In this document: positions 16,798 through 25,560 of the stretch, one piece after another | Position numbering within the stretch: position 1 is the stretch's first letter | Layout: each line of letters starts with the position of its first letter | Program-made: the position numbers and the translations under genes | Notes under the pieces: model-generated | What the model was told of the DNA's origin: nothing | The model's database searches: none | The model's input: only the letters and a program-made list of their open reading frames with translations | Assembly (NCBI GenBank): GCA_902826155.1 | Contig: CADEDU010000044.1 | Location: 19,847 to 58,327 of the forward strand | DNA: 38,481 nucleotides | Source: an uncultured beta proteobacterium | Lineage (GTDB): Bacteria; Pseudomonadota; Gammaproteobacteria; Burkholderiales; SG8-39 | Reading direction: 5' to 3'

Positions 16798-18390
16798 TCA
16801 ACCCCGCTCACGCAGCGCTTGCGTCTTGATCGCGCGCTTGTCGATCTTGCTGGCGGGCGTGCGCGGCAGCGCGGTCACGATCACGACGCTGGTCGGCCGC
16901 TTGTACTTCACCAGGTTGTCGGCGCAGTACTGCAGCACCTCGTCAGGCGTGAGCGTTGTGCCCTGGCGCGGCACGACGTAGGCGATGATGGATTCGCCCA
17001 GACGCTCGTCGGGCATGCCGAACGCGGCGGCCTCGAGAATGTTCGGATGGCGGAACAGCAGCTCGTCGATCTCGCGCGGATAGACGTTGTAGCCACCCAC
17101 CAGCGCCATGTCCTTCTTGCGATCGACGACGAACAGATAGCCGTCGGCATCGAAGTAGCCGATATCGCCGGTGTACAGCCAGCCGTCGCGCAGCGCGCGT
17201 GCGTTCTCCTCCGCTCGATCGTGGTAACCCTGCGTGAACTGCGGCCCGCGCACGCGGATCTCGCCCGCCTCGCCGACCGGCAGCACGCGTTCGCCGGTTT
17301 CGACGTCGACGATGTCGATCTCGGTCGCTGGCGCCACCGTGCCCACCGACAGGAATTTGCGCGTGCCCCGAATCGGATTCATGGTGATCGGCGCACCCTC
17401 GGACATGCCGATGCCTTCGAGCAGGATGCAGCCGGTGTGCGCTTCCCAGTTCCTGATCATCTGCTCGGGGCACGGTGCACCTCCGGACAGACAGAACTGC
17501 AGACTGGAGAAATCCGTCGTGGCGTATCGCGGCGCGGCCATGAGCCCCATATAGATCGCCGGCGGTCCGCCTGCGAAGACGGTGATCCGGTGCTTCTCCA
17601 TGTGCTCCAGCACGACGTCGGGTTCGTACTTGGGCACGATGACCAGCGTGCCGCGCTGGAAGATGGGCACCCAGGTGGCGAACTGAAAGCCCCAGATGTG
17701 GAACATCGGCGCGACGTTGAGAAACCGGTGCACGTCGAACTCGAGCGGCCACAATCCCCACGACTGCACGAAGAACGAGGTGATGTTGCCATGCTGATGC
17801 GCGGCGCCCTTGGGCACGCCGGTCGTGCCGCCGGTATAGGGCAACGTCGCCCAATCCGTGCGCGATGGCAGCCTGGCGGGAAGCGTGATGTTCGGATCGT
17901 CGATCCACGCGTCGATCGACAGCATGCCGGGCGCGAACGCGGCGATATGCCCAATGCCCAGCTCGGCCGCCAGCGCGCGGCCTTTGTCGAGCGAGCCGGC
18001 GTCGCAGATCAGCACCCGCGGCGAAGCATCGCTCAGCAACGGCCGCAGCTCGTTCGGCGTGAAGAACGGATTGATCGGCGACATCTGCGCGCCGGCGGCC
18101 ATCGCGCCGAGCATCGCCACGGCCATCTCGATCGAGTTGCTCATCATGATCGACACGCGTTCGCCCGCGACACCGTGCGCGGCGAGGGCGCGGGCCAGTC
18201 CACCGACAGCGCGCAGGTACTGCGTATAGGTGATCGAACGATCGCGGCAGATCAGCGCGACCCGATCCGGTGCGCGCTCAGCCGCGGCAGCGAGGGCGTG
18301 CACCACGGTGTCATAGCGGGGCAAGCTCGGGTCGATGCTCAACGCAGATCGACCGATCCGGACAGCGGGGGAAGGCGAGGCGGCGCTCAT
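16798..18390 (-). CDS. AMP-dependent acyl-CoA synthetase/ligase (ANL superfamily)
   Basis: A 530-residue adenylate-forming enzyme. It shows the P-loop YTGGTTGVPKGA, the A5-like EGIGMSEGAP segment, the hinge region GWLYTGDIGYFDADGYLFVVDRKKD (core TGDIG and RKKD) and the C-terminal catalytic lysine in TPASKIDKRAI. It activates a carboxylic acid to its CoA thioester through an acyl-AMP; the length and motifs fit medium/long-chain or aryl-CoA ligases. I chose the ATG at 18390. It is divergent from the molybdenum hydroxylase operon (240 bp between starts), suggesting a shared control region, but no operator is evident. Confidence 0.92.
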   Translation of the reverse strand: MSAASPSPAVRIGRSALSIDPSLPRYDTVVHALAAAAERAPDRVALICRDRSITYTQYLRAVGGLARALAAHGVAGERVSIMMSNSIEMAVAMLGAMAAGAQMSPINPFFTPNELRPLLSDASPRVLICDAGSLDKGRALAAELGIGHIAAFAPGMLSIDAWIDDPNITLPARLPSRTDWATLPYTGGTTGVPKGAAHQHGNITSFFVQSWGLWPLEFDVHRFLNVAPMFHIWGFQFATWVPIFQRGTLVIVPKYEPDVVLEHMEKHRITVFAGGPPAIYMGLMAAPRYATTDFSSLQFCLSGGAPCPEQMIRNWEAHTGCILLEGIGMSEGAPITMNPIRGTRKFLSVGTVAPATEIDIVDVETGERVLPVGEAGEIRVRGPQFTQGYHDRAEENARALRDGWLYTGDIGYFDADGYLFVVDRKKDMALVGGYNVYPREIDELLFRHPNILEAAAFGMPDERLGESIIAYVVPRQGTTLTPDEVLQYCADNLVKYKRPTSVVIVTALPRTPASKIDKRAIKTQALRERG

Positions 18391-18630
18391 GTCGGGCGGG
18401 CTCGGCGGGCGTGTGTGAGGTCGTCGTGATGGTAACCGCACGGCCGCGACATTGCGGACGTCCGAGCGCTACGCCTCACCTGCCGATGCAGCGGGTGCGG
18501 CGCGCTCGGAGGTGCGTGGCGGGCGATCGCAGCGTGGGAATCCGGCCCGCGCTCATCGCTTGGTCTTGCGCCGAGCGCCCGGCCAGCGTGTAATCGCGCC
18601 GGTCTCCCATCGTTCAGGCAAAGGTCTCGC

Positions 18631-20964
18631 ATGACGAAGTTCGGCATCGGTCAACCGGTATCGCGAGTCGAAGATCCGCGGCTGCTGCGCGGGCGAGGGC
18701 GGTACATCGCCGACGTCAATCTGCCGGACCAGGCCTACGCCGTAGTGGTGCGCTCGCCGCACGCGCACGCAGCGATCCGTTCGATCGACACGAGTGGCGC
18801 CCTACAGGCACCCGGGGTGGTAGCCGTCTTTACCGGCGAGGATGTCGCGCGCGACGGCCTGGGCACGATGACGATCAATCTGCCGCGCAAACGCCCCGAC
18901 GGCTCACCGATGTTCGCGCGTCCGCATCAGGGTTTGTCGCGCGGACGGGTGCGCTACGTGGGCGATCCGGTGGCGTTGGTGATCGCGGAGTCGCTGCCAC
19001 AGGCGCGCGATGCGGCTGAGCGCATCGCGATCGACTACGACCCGCTGCCGTCGGTGACCGACACCGCGCAATCGATCGAGCCGGGCGCACCGCGCGTGTG
19101 GGACGAGTGTCCGGACAACATCTCGAACGTATTCGAGGCGGGGAACAAGGCCGACACGGACGCCGCGTTCGCCAAGGGGGCGCATGTGGTCAAGCGCCGA
19201 TACCTGATCAGCCGCGTCTACGCGCACTACATGGAGCCGCGCGGGGTGATCGGTACGTACGATGAGAGCGAAGATCGCTACACGCTCTACGCCGATGTGC
19301 AGTACCCGCACCGGGTCCGCAACGCGCTGGCTACCAACATCTTCAAGATCCCCGAAACCAAGATCCGCGTGATCGCGAACGACGTCGGCGGCGGCTTCGG
19401 CACCAAGGGCTGGCAGTATCCGGAGCATCGGCTGGCACTGTGGGCCGCGCGCAAGATCGGTCGCCCGGTGAAGTGGAGTTGCGATCGCAGCGAGGCGATC
19501 CAGGCCGATGAACACGCGCGCGACAACGTGTCCGAGGCCGAGATCGCGCTCGATGCCGACGGCAAGTTCCTCGGTTTGCGCGTGCGCACGCTGGCCAGCG
19601 TCGGCGCGTACGTGTCGTCCGATCGGAATCTGCTGTCGACGTTCGTGAACGTGCACACGCTGACGGGTGTCTACGCGATTCCTTCGGCGCACGTGCACGT
19701 CACTTGCGTCATGGCCAACGCCAACTCCACCGCACCGTATCGCGGCGCCGGTCGGCCCGAGTCGATCTATGTGATCGAGCGCTTGATCGACGATGCGGCG
19801 CGCGAGCTCGCGCTCGATCCGGCCGAACTGCGGCGCAAGAACATGGTGCCGCCCAGTGCGATGCCGTACAAGAATCCGCTCGGCATCACTTACGATTGCG
19901 GCGAGTTCGAGAAGAACTTCGACCTCGCAATCGGTGCGGCGGATTGGCCCGGATTCGCCAAGCGGCGCAGCGAAGCGCAGACGCGCGGCAAGCTGCGCGG
20001 CATCGGGCTGGCCAACGCGATCGAGCGATCGGCCTCGCCCGGTCAGCACGAGTTCGCCGAGATCCGCTTCAATCCGAGCGGCGGGGCCAGCGTGTTCATG
20101 GGCACGAAGAATCAAGGCCAAGGTCACGAGACGATCTTCCGGCAGATCGTGGGCGAGTACCTCGGCCTGGAGCCCGGCGACATCCAGTACGTCGAGGGCG
20201 ACACCGACAAAGTGGCGTTCGGCATGGGTACCAACGGCTCGCGTTCGACCGTGGTCGGCGGCAGCGCGCTGGTGGTGGCTTCGAAGAAGCTGATCGATAA
20301 GGGCAAGAAGATCGCGGCCCATCTGCTGGAAGCCTCGGGCGACGACATCGACTTCAGCGATGGCCGCTTCACCATCAAGGGCACGGATCGCGCGGTATCG
20401 CTCAAGGACGTGGCCAAGGCCTCGTTCGTTCCGGCGAAACTGCCGAAGGGATTCGAAGGCGGGTTCTACGAGACCGGCACCTTCGCCGCACCATCGGATA
20501 CCTGGCCCAACGGTGCGCACGTGTGTGAAGTGGAGATCGATCCGGAGACGGGCGGCGTGCAGCTGTGCAACTACGTGGTGGTCGACGACGTGGGAACGGT
20601 GATCAATCCGACCGGGCTCAAGGGCCAGATCCACGGCGGTATCGCGCAGGGATTGGGCCAGGCGCTGATGGAGCAGGTGGCCTACGACCGTGATTCGGGG
20701 CAGCTGCTGACCGGCACGTTCATGGACTACTGCATGCCGCGCGCCGACGACTTTTCCGACATCGTGGTCAAGAGCAATCCGGTGCCCACGAAGTTGAACC
20801 CGCTGGGTGCCAAGGGCGCGGGCGAGGCCGGCACGGTGGGCGCACTGCCGGCGGTGGTCAACGCCGTGCTGGATGCGCTGGCGCCGGTGGGGGTGAAGCA
20901 CATCGACATGCCTTGCACCAGTCAGGCAATCTGGCGCGCCATTCAGGCGGCCCAGGCGAGTTGA
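18631..20964 (+). CDS. Xanthine dehydrogenase-family molybdopterin-binding subunit (form II CoxL-like)
   Basis: A 777-residue large subunit of the molybdenum hydroxylase family. It begins with the usual GIGQPVSRVEDPRLLRGRGRY region, has GGGFGTKG near residue 255, the form II active-site loop PYRGAGR (form I CO dehydrogenases have a CSFR loop instead), GQGHET, and the C-terminal GAGEAGT segment with the catalytic base glutamate. Such subunits hydroxylate aromatic or heterocyclic carbons and aldehydes with water-derived oxygen. They normally work with a 2Fe-2S small subunit and an FAD medium subunit; neither is nearby. It leads a rightward seven-gene run. Confidence 0.92.
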   Translation: MTKFGIGQPVSRVEDPRLLRGRGRYIADVNLPDQAYAVVVRSPHAHAAIRSIDTSGALQAPGVVAVFTGEDVARDGLGTMTINLPRKRPDGSPMFARPHQGLSRGRVRYVGDPVALVIAESLPQARDAAERIAIDYDPLPSVTDTAQSIEPGAPRVWDECPDNISNVFEAGNKADTDAAFAKGAHVVKRRYLISRVYAHYMEPRGVIGTYDESEDRYTLYADVQYPHRVRNALATNIFKIPETKIRVIANDVGGGFGTKGWQYPEHRLALWAARKIGRPVKWSCDRSEAIQADEHARDNVSEAEIALDADGKFLGLRVRTLASVGAYVSSDRNLLSTFVNVHTLTGVYAIPSAHVHVTCVMANANSTAPYRGAGRPESIYVIERLIDDAARELALDPAELRRKNMVPPSAMPYKNPLGITYDCGEFEKNFDLAIGAADWPGFAKRRSEAQTRGKLRGIGLANAIERSASPGQHEFAEIRFNPSGGASVFMGTKNQGQGHETIFRQIVGEYLGLEPGDIQYVEGDTDKVAFGMGTNGSRSTVVGGSALVVASKKLIDKGKKIAAHLLEASGDDIDFSDGRFTIKGTDRAVSLKDVAKASFVPAKLPKGFEGGFYETGTFAAPSDTWPNGAHVCEVEIDPETGGVQLCNYVVVDDVGTVINPTGLKGQIHGGIAQGLGQALMEQVAYDRDSGQLLTGTFMDYCMPRADDFSDIVVKSNPVPTKLNPLGAKGAGEAGTVGALPAVVNAVLDALAPVGVKHIDMPCTSQAIWRAIQAAQAS

Positions 20965-21043
20965 GGGCGGGCGATTGCGAGACAATTCGAATACTCGCTA
21001 TCGTCCAGCTGCCGATGAAGTACTTCCATCCGAGGAGAGCACG

Positions 21044-21820
21044 ATGAGACTGGCTACATCCCGCATCGAGAAATCGAGCATCGATCCAGCCGCCTGGCAA
21101 GTGCGCGTCGACCTGGCGGCGGCGCATCGGCTGGCGTTCATGCACGGCTTGTCCGAGGGCATCTTCAACCACCTGACGTGCGTGGTGCCCGGCACCACCG
21201 ATCGCTACTACCAGATTCCGTTCGGGTTGCACTGGTCGGAAATCAGCGCGAGCTCGTTCCTGGAAGTGAGCTTCGATGGCAAGGTGCTGGCCGGCGACGG
21301 CGAGGCCGAACTGTCGGCGATCTGTATCCATGCGCCGATTCACCGGCTCGCGCCGCATGCCGCATGCGTGATGCACACGCACATGCCGTTCACCAGCGCT
21401 CTGACGCGGCTGGAAGATCCGACGATCAAGCCGATCGGCCAGACCGAAGTCGGCATCTCCAAGCACATCGCCTACGATGATCAGTATCCCGGGCCGGCGT
21501 TCAGCGCCGAGGAAGGCGAGCGCCTGTGCCGCGTGCTGGGCGAAAAGAAGATCCTGTTCATGGCCAATCACGGCGTGGTGACCGTCGGCAAGACCGTGGC
21601 CGAGGCCTACGACCTGCTCTATTACATCGAGCGTGCCGCGCAGGTGCAGATCTACGCCATGTGGACCGGGCAACGGCTCAAACTGCTGGGTCAGCCATCG
21701 ATCGACGTGACCAAGCGCACCATCGGTGGCCCGATGTACTACGGCAAGCCGCATTGGGAGCATCACTTCAATGCGCTCAAACGCATGCTCGATCGGCGCG
21801 AACCCGACTACAAGGATTGA
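21044..21820 (+). CDS. Class II aldolase/adducin family protein
   Basis: A 258-residue protein with the class II aldolase fold. Metal-binding histidines lie in MHTHMPFT, a further one in MANHGVVTVG, and EGIFNHLT near residue 40 is the phosphate/substrate loop region. Members are zinc aldolases, epimerases or decarboxylases; the family name alone does not give the reaction. I chose the ATG at 21044 because GAGGAG lies 6 bp upstream. It follows the Mo-hydroxylase subunit by 79 bp and precedes the RutA-like LLM gene, so a step after ring or side-chain oxidation is plausible. Confidence 0.92.
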   Translation: MRLATSRIEKSSIDPAAWQVRVDLAAAHRLAFMHGLSEGIFNHLTCVVPGTTDRYYQIPFGLHWSEISASSFLEVSFDGKVLAGDGEAELSAICIHAPIHRLAPHAACVMHTHMPFTSALTRLEDPTIKPIGQTEVGISKHIAYDDQYPGPAFSAEEGERLCRVLGEKKILFMANHGVVTVGKTVAEAYDLLYYIERAAQVQIYAMWTGQRLKLLGQPSIDVTKRTIGGPMYYGKPHWEHHFNALKRMLDRREPDYKD

Positions 21821-21894
21821 TGTGGGTCGCCGGCGCGATTCGGCGATTTCGCGCTCGATCGGCTCGTCCCCCTTCATTCATTGATCCATTCACG

Positions 21895-23049
21895 ATGGGC
21901 GCGAGCCTGCGTTCCACCCAGATCGCCTTGCGTGATCGCATGGCGATGCACAACGCGAACACGCTGAAGATCGGCTTGTTCGGCGCGAACTGCTCGTCGG
22001 GTCGTGCGGTGACCCTGGTGCCTGAGCGCTGGTCGGGCAGTTGGGACGACAACCTGCGCCTGGCCCGCATGGCCGATGAGGCCGGCATCGATTTCATGCT
22101 GCCGGTCGGGCGCTGGAAGGGCTACGGTGGCGACACCGACTACCAGGGGCAGACGCTCGAGACGATTACCTGGGCCACCGGCCTGCTTTCGGCGACTCAG
22201 CGCATCACGGTGTTCGGCACCGTGCACGCACCGCTGTTCCACCCGCTGGTGGCGGCCAAGCAGTTCGTGACCGCCGATCACATCGGTCAAGGCCGCTTCG
22301 GCCTGAACGTGGTCGTGGGCTGGAACGAAGACGAGTTCGACATGTTCGGTGTGAAGCAGCGCGAGCACGACGAGCGCTACGCCTACGGCCAGGAATGGCT
22401 CGATGCAATCAAGCTCGCCTGGCAAGCGCCCGACGATTGCGTGTTCGACGGTCGCTACATCCAGCTCACGCAGGTGCGGGCCAAGCCCAAGCCCTACGGC
22501 GGCTCCCGGCCGATCATCATGAATGCGGGCGCGTCACCGGCCGGGCAGGCATTTGCCATTCGCAATTGCGATGCGTTCTTCACCAATGCGACGCAGGCAA
22601 CGCTCGAGGCCACGGCACAGACGGTGCGTCACGCCAAGGAGGAAGCGCGCAACGATGGGCGCGAGATCGACGTCTACACCGTCGGCGTGATCACCTGCCG
22701 CCCCTCTGAGAGCGAGGCGCGCGATTACTACCGGCACTGCGTGATCGATAACGCCGACTGGAACGCGGTCGACAGCATTCTCGCCAAGCGCCACGTGTCG
22801 GCGAAGACCATCGGTGCCGAAGCGTTCGAAGCGGAGCGACGGCATCAAGCCAATGGCATGGGTGGCTTGCCGATCATCGGCAATCCTGATCAAGTGGCCG
22901 AGCAACTCGTCGCGCTCGCACGCGCGGGATTGCGCGGCGTCGGCGCCTCGTTCGTGAACTACGCTGACGAGTTGCCTTATTTCCGCGACGAGGTGCTGCC
23001 GCGACTGGAGCGCGCGGGGCTGCGCGTACCGGTTCGGCCAGGCACTTGA
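21895..23049 (+). CDS. LLM-class flavin monooxygenase, RutA/SsuD-like
   Basis: A 384-residue luciferase-like flavoprotein from the ATG at 21895. It has LKIGLFGANCSSG, the LPVGRWKGYGGDTDY loop, ITVFGTVHAPLFHPLVAAK, and GRFGLNVVVGWNEDEFDMFG, the pattern of RutA, dimethylsulfone and alkanesulfonate monooxygenases. RutA-type members open heterocycles through flavin N5-oxygen chemistry; whether this protein does so is inference. The start is uncertain: ATG at 21940 lies closer to the conserved part, and ATG at 21820 overlaps the aldolase stop (TGATG) with AAGGA upstream but adds an Arg-rich non-conserved extension. It lies 29 bp before the MBL gene in the same run, which ends with a RidA-family gene, echoing RutA and RutC. 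Confidence 0.9.
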   Translation: MGASLRSTQIALRDRMAMHNANTLKIGLFGANCSSGRAVTLVPERWSGSWDDNLRLARMADEAGIDFMLPVGRWKGYGGDTDYQGQTLETITWATGLLSATQRITVFGTVHAPLFHPLVAAKQFVTADHIGQGRFGLNVVVGWNEDEFDMFGVKQREHDERYAYGQEWLDAIKLAWQAPDDCVFDGRYIQLTQVRAKPKPYGGSRPIIMNAGASPAGQAFAIRNCDAFFTNATQATLEATAQTVRHAKEEARNDGREIDVYTVGVITCRPSESEARDYYRHCVIDNADWNAVDSILAKRHVSAKTIGAEAFEAERRHQANGMGGLPIIGNPDQVAEQLVALARAGLRGVGASFVNYADELPYFRDEVLPRLERAGLRVPVRPGT

Positions 23050-23078
23050 CCGGGTGCGCATGTGAGCGAAGCTGAGTC

Positions 23079-23858
23079 ATGACTGGCGCCGCGTACCAAC
23101 TCGACGTTCTGATCCAGGGGTTTCCCGGCCGCTCGGTGTGCCATGGCGGATTGGGCTGGAGCACGATCGCGATGCTGCGCGGCAACGCCAAGACGATCCT
23201 GGTGGACGTGGGCGCGTTCGGCGTGCGGCGCGAGTTGGGCAAGCAGTTGAGCGAGCGCGGCGTGAAGCCGCACGACGTGACCGATGTGATCCTCACCCAC
23301 GCTCACTACGATCACGCAGTCAATTTCACGCTGTTTCCACGCGCGACTGTCTGGATCGGTGCGACCGAGCTCGCGTGGGCCGAGCAGGAGCCGCCGGGCT
23401 TCAATCCGCTGCCGGAGTTGTATGTGCGTGAACTCGCAAGCTCGGCCCGGGTGCGGCGCTTGCGCGGCGACGAAGAGTTCCTGCCCGGTATGCGTGCGAT
23501 TCACGGGTTCGGGCACACGCCCGGGCATCTGTTGTTCTATCTGACCGCGAACGAAGTGCCGGTGCTGTTCACCGGCGACTCGGCCAAGAACCGTACCGAG
23601 TTGATCGCGCGCGACATCGATCTGACCGAAGATCGCACGGCCAGCCTCGCGACGATCGAGCGCATCTGGTCGGTCTGGCGTGAAGTACCCGGAACCTTGC
23701 TGGTGCCAGGGCACGATCTGACCATGCAGTTGGATGCGCGCGGCAAGCCCGTCTACATCGGCGAGCGCAAGGCCGGTGTGTACGCCTGGTTCGATGAAGA
23801 TCTGCACCGCACGACGTTGTTCGACTTCGCGCCGCGCGAGTGGCAGCGGGAACGCTGA
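23079..23858 (+). CDS. Metallo-beta-lactamase-fold hydrolase (AHL lactonase-like group)
   Basis: A 259-residue MBL-fold protein with the zinc site THAHYDH (His74, His76, Asp78, His79), a third histidine in GFGHTPGH, the bridging aspartate in FTGDSAKN, and a last histidine in VPGHD. The pattern is that of the lactonase/N-acyl homoserine lactonase family subgroup, enzymes that hydrolyse lactones or other esters and amides. In this operon a lactone or ring-opening hydrolysis after the monooxygenase is a reasonable inference. Spacing is 29 bp after the LLM gene and 23 bp before the Gfo/Idh gene. Confidence 0.9.
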   Translation: MTGAAYQLDVLIQGFPGRSVCHGGLGWSTIAMLRGNAKTILVDVGAFGVRRELGKQLSERGVKPHDVTDVILTHAHYDHAVNFTLFPRATVWIGATELAWAEQEPPGFNPLPELYVRELASSARVRRLRGDEEFLPGMRAIHGFGHTPGHLLFYLTANEVPVLFTGDSAKNRTELIARDIDLTEDRTASLATIERIWSVWREVPGTLLVPGHDLTMQLDARGKPVYIGERKAGVYAWFDEDLHRTTLFDFAPREWQRER

Positions 23859-23881
23859 ATGGAAAATAGGGGCAACAGGCA

Positions 23882-24889
23882 ATGATCAACGCAGCCATCG
23901 TCGGCATGGGCTGGTGGGGAAAGACGCTGGTCGATTCGGTGCAGGGCAAGAGCGAGTTGATCCGCTTCACCGCCGGGCACAATCGCACGCGCTCCAAGGC
24001 CGAGGCGTACGCGAAGGAGAAAGGGATCGCGCTGCACGACGATCTCGCCGGCATTCTGGCGGATCCGAAGATCGACGCGGTGGTGTATGCAGCGCGGCAC
24101 ACCGAACGGACCGGGCAGATCGAACGCACCGCTGCCGCGGGCAAGCACGTTTTCGTGGAAAAGCCGTTCTCGCTCGATTTGCGCGGCGCGGAGCAGGCGC
24201 TCGAAGCCGTCAAGCGGCATAACGTGGCGCTGGGTGTCGGCTATCAGCGGCGGTTTCATCCATCGACCGATGAACTGCGGCGGCGCATCCGCGAAGGTCA
24301 ACTGGGAACGATCAGCCAGTGCGTCGGCGAGTCGACCGCGCCGGCCGGGCTGATGCTGCCAGGCGAGTCGTGGCGCACACATGCTGAGGAGGCACCGGCC
24401 GGAGGCATGACTGCGCTGGGCGTGCACGCGCTGGATGCCATGATCGAGTTCTTCGGGCCGGCCGCGGAGGTCTACTGCACCAACTCCCGGCGCGCATCCA
24501 AAGTGATCGACGACACCACCACCGCGTTGATTTCGCATCGCAGCGGCGTGTCGAGCACGATCGTCTGTTCAATGATCACCGCCGTGAACTATCGACTGGC
24601 GGTGTATGGCACCGCCGGTTGCGCCGAAGTGCTCAAGCCGACGCTGGAGACCTTCCGTTTCGTGCCGACGCCGCAGGCGCGCATGAGCGGGCAACCGACC
24701 GTGATCGAGCCGGAGGTGATCGAAACCAAAGGCTTCGATCCGGTGCGTGCCGAACTCGAGGCGTTCGCGCGCGCGGCAAGCGGCGGTGCGGCGTATCCGA
24801 ACACGCCCGAGCAGATTCGCGACGTGGTGGCCGCATTCGAGGCGATCGTGCAGTCGGCCGCGGCGCGTCGGCCGATCACGGTGAAGTAA
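23882..24889 (+). CDS. Gfo/Idh/MocA-family NAD(P)-dependent oxidoreductase
   Basis: A 335-residue dehydrogenase with the N-terminal Rossmann motif (AAIVGMGWWGKTL), the dinucleotide-side YAARHTER segment and the family signature VFVEKPF containing the catalytic-region lysine near residue 96. It has GVGYQRRFHPS before the substrate domain. Members oxidise or reduce sugars, inositols and other hydroxy compounds with NAD(P). Its place between the MBL and cupin genes suggests a role in the same pathway; the substrate is not predictable. Confidence 0.92.
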   Translation: MINAAIVGMGWWGKTLVDSVQGKSELIRFTAGHNRTRSKAEAYAKEKGIALHDDLAGILADPKIDAVVYAARHTERTGQIERTAAAGKHVFVEKPFSLDLRGAEQALEAVKRHNVALGVGYQRRFHPSTDELRRRIREGQLGTISQCVGESTAPAGLMLPGESWRTHAEEAPAGGMTALGVHALDAMIEFFGPAAEVYCTNSRRASKVIDDTTTALISHRSGVSSTIVCSMITAVNYRLAVYGTAGCAEVLKPTLETFRFVPTPQARMSGQPTVIEPEVIETKGFDPVRAELEAFARAASGGAAYPNTPEQIRDVVAAFEAIVQSAAARRPITVK

Positions 24890-24932
24890 CGAATCGCAGA
24901 TACTCTGTAGACCGGACAAAGGAGACGCGACG

Positions 24933-25505
24933 ATGGAGACGATCCGCATCAGCGAGCAGGAAATGGAGCGGCGCGTGGCGCGATTCCGCAAGCTGCAGCC
25001 GCTGCCGATTCAGCAGAGCACGTCGGTGCCGCAAGCCGCGCGCGACGTGATGTACGCCCGCGAGATTTATTCGGTAATCGGTCTGGACGGCGATGCGAAG
25101 ACGCCGATCAACAGCGGGGCGCCGATCCGGGGTGCGGGCGGGATGACGATGGCGTTGGCGGTGTGTCCGCCGGGGCAGGGTCCCGGGCTGCATGCACACC
25201 AGCACACTTACGAGACCTTCATGGTGATCAAGGGCCGTTTCGAAGTGCGCTGGAACGACGAGGGCGAGAACACCTGCATCCTCGAAGCGCTCGACACGAT
25301 CTCGATTCCGCCCGGGGTCTATCGCGCATTTCGCAACGTCGGCACCGAGGATGGAATCATTCAGGCGGTCATCACCGGCGGGGTGCACGACATGAACGAC
25401 ATCCAGTTCGCCGCACGGGCGCGCCGCGAAATCGACGCCGTAGGTGACGGCCTGTCGCGCGAGTTCGAGAAAGTCGGCTTCACGTTCGCCTCCGAGCGTT
25501 CGTAG
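24933..25505 (+). CDS. Cupin domain protein with atypical second metal motif
   Basis: A 190-residue single-cupin protein. Cupin motif 1 is complete (GPGLHAHQHTYETFMVIKG: two His and Glu metal ligands). Motif 2 reads SIPPGVYRAFRNVG, where the usual metal-binding histidine is replaced by arginine, so metal binding would be three-ligand or altered. Cupins include dioxygenases, isomerases and ligand sensors; no narrower family can be named. AAGGAG precedes the ATG. It is preceded by the Gfo/Idh gene (43 bp) and followed by the RidA-family gene (55 bp). Confidence 0.88.
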   Translation: METIRISEQEMERRVARFRKLQPLPIQQSTSVPQAARDVMYAREIYSVIGLDGDAKTPINSGAPIRGAGGMTMALAVCPPGQGPGLHAHQHTYETFMVIKGRFEVRWNDEGENTCILEALDTISIPPGVYRAFRNVGTEDGIIQAVITGGVHDMNDIQFAARARREIDAVGDGLSREFEKVGFTFASERS

Positions 25506-25560
25506 CGCATAGCCGAGTGCGCGTAGTTCACACGCTAAACAAAACGAGGAGAGCACTGAC

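Noticed and set aside
16819..18429. 536-residue rightward open frame opposite the acyl-CoA synthetase
   Set aside because: The ANL motifs are on the other strand; this translation has none.
18904..20985. 693-residue open frame opposite the Mo-hydroxylase subunit
   Set aside because: It is the antisense shadow of a clearly recognised gene in GC-rich DNA; its translation is His/Arg/Val-rich with no family motifs.
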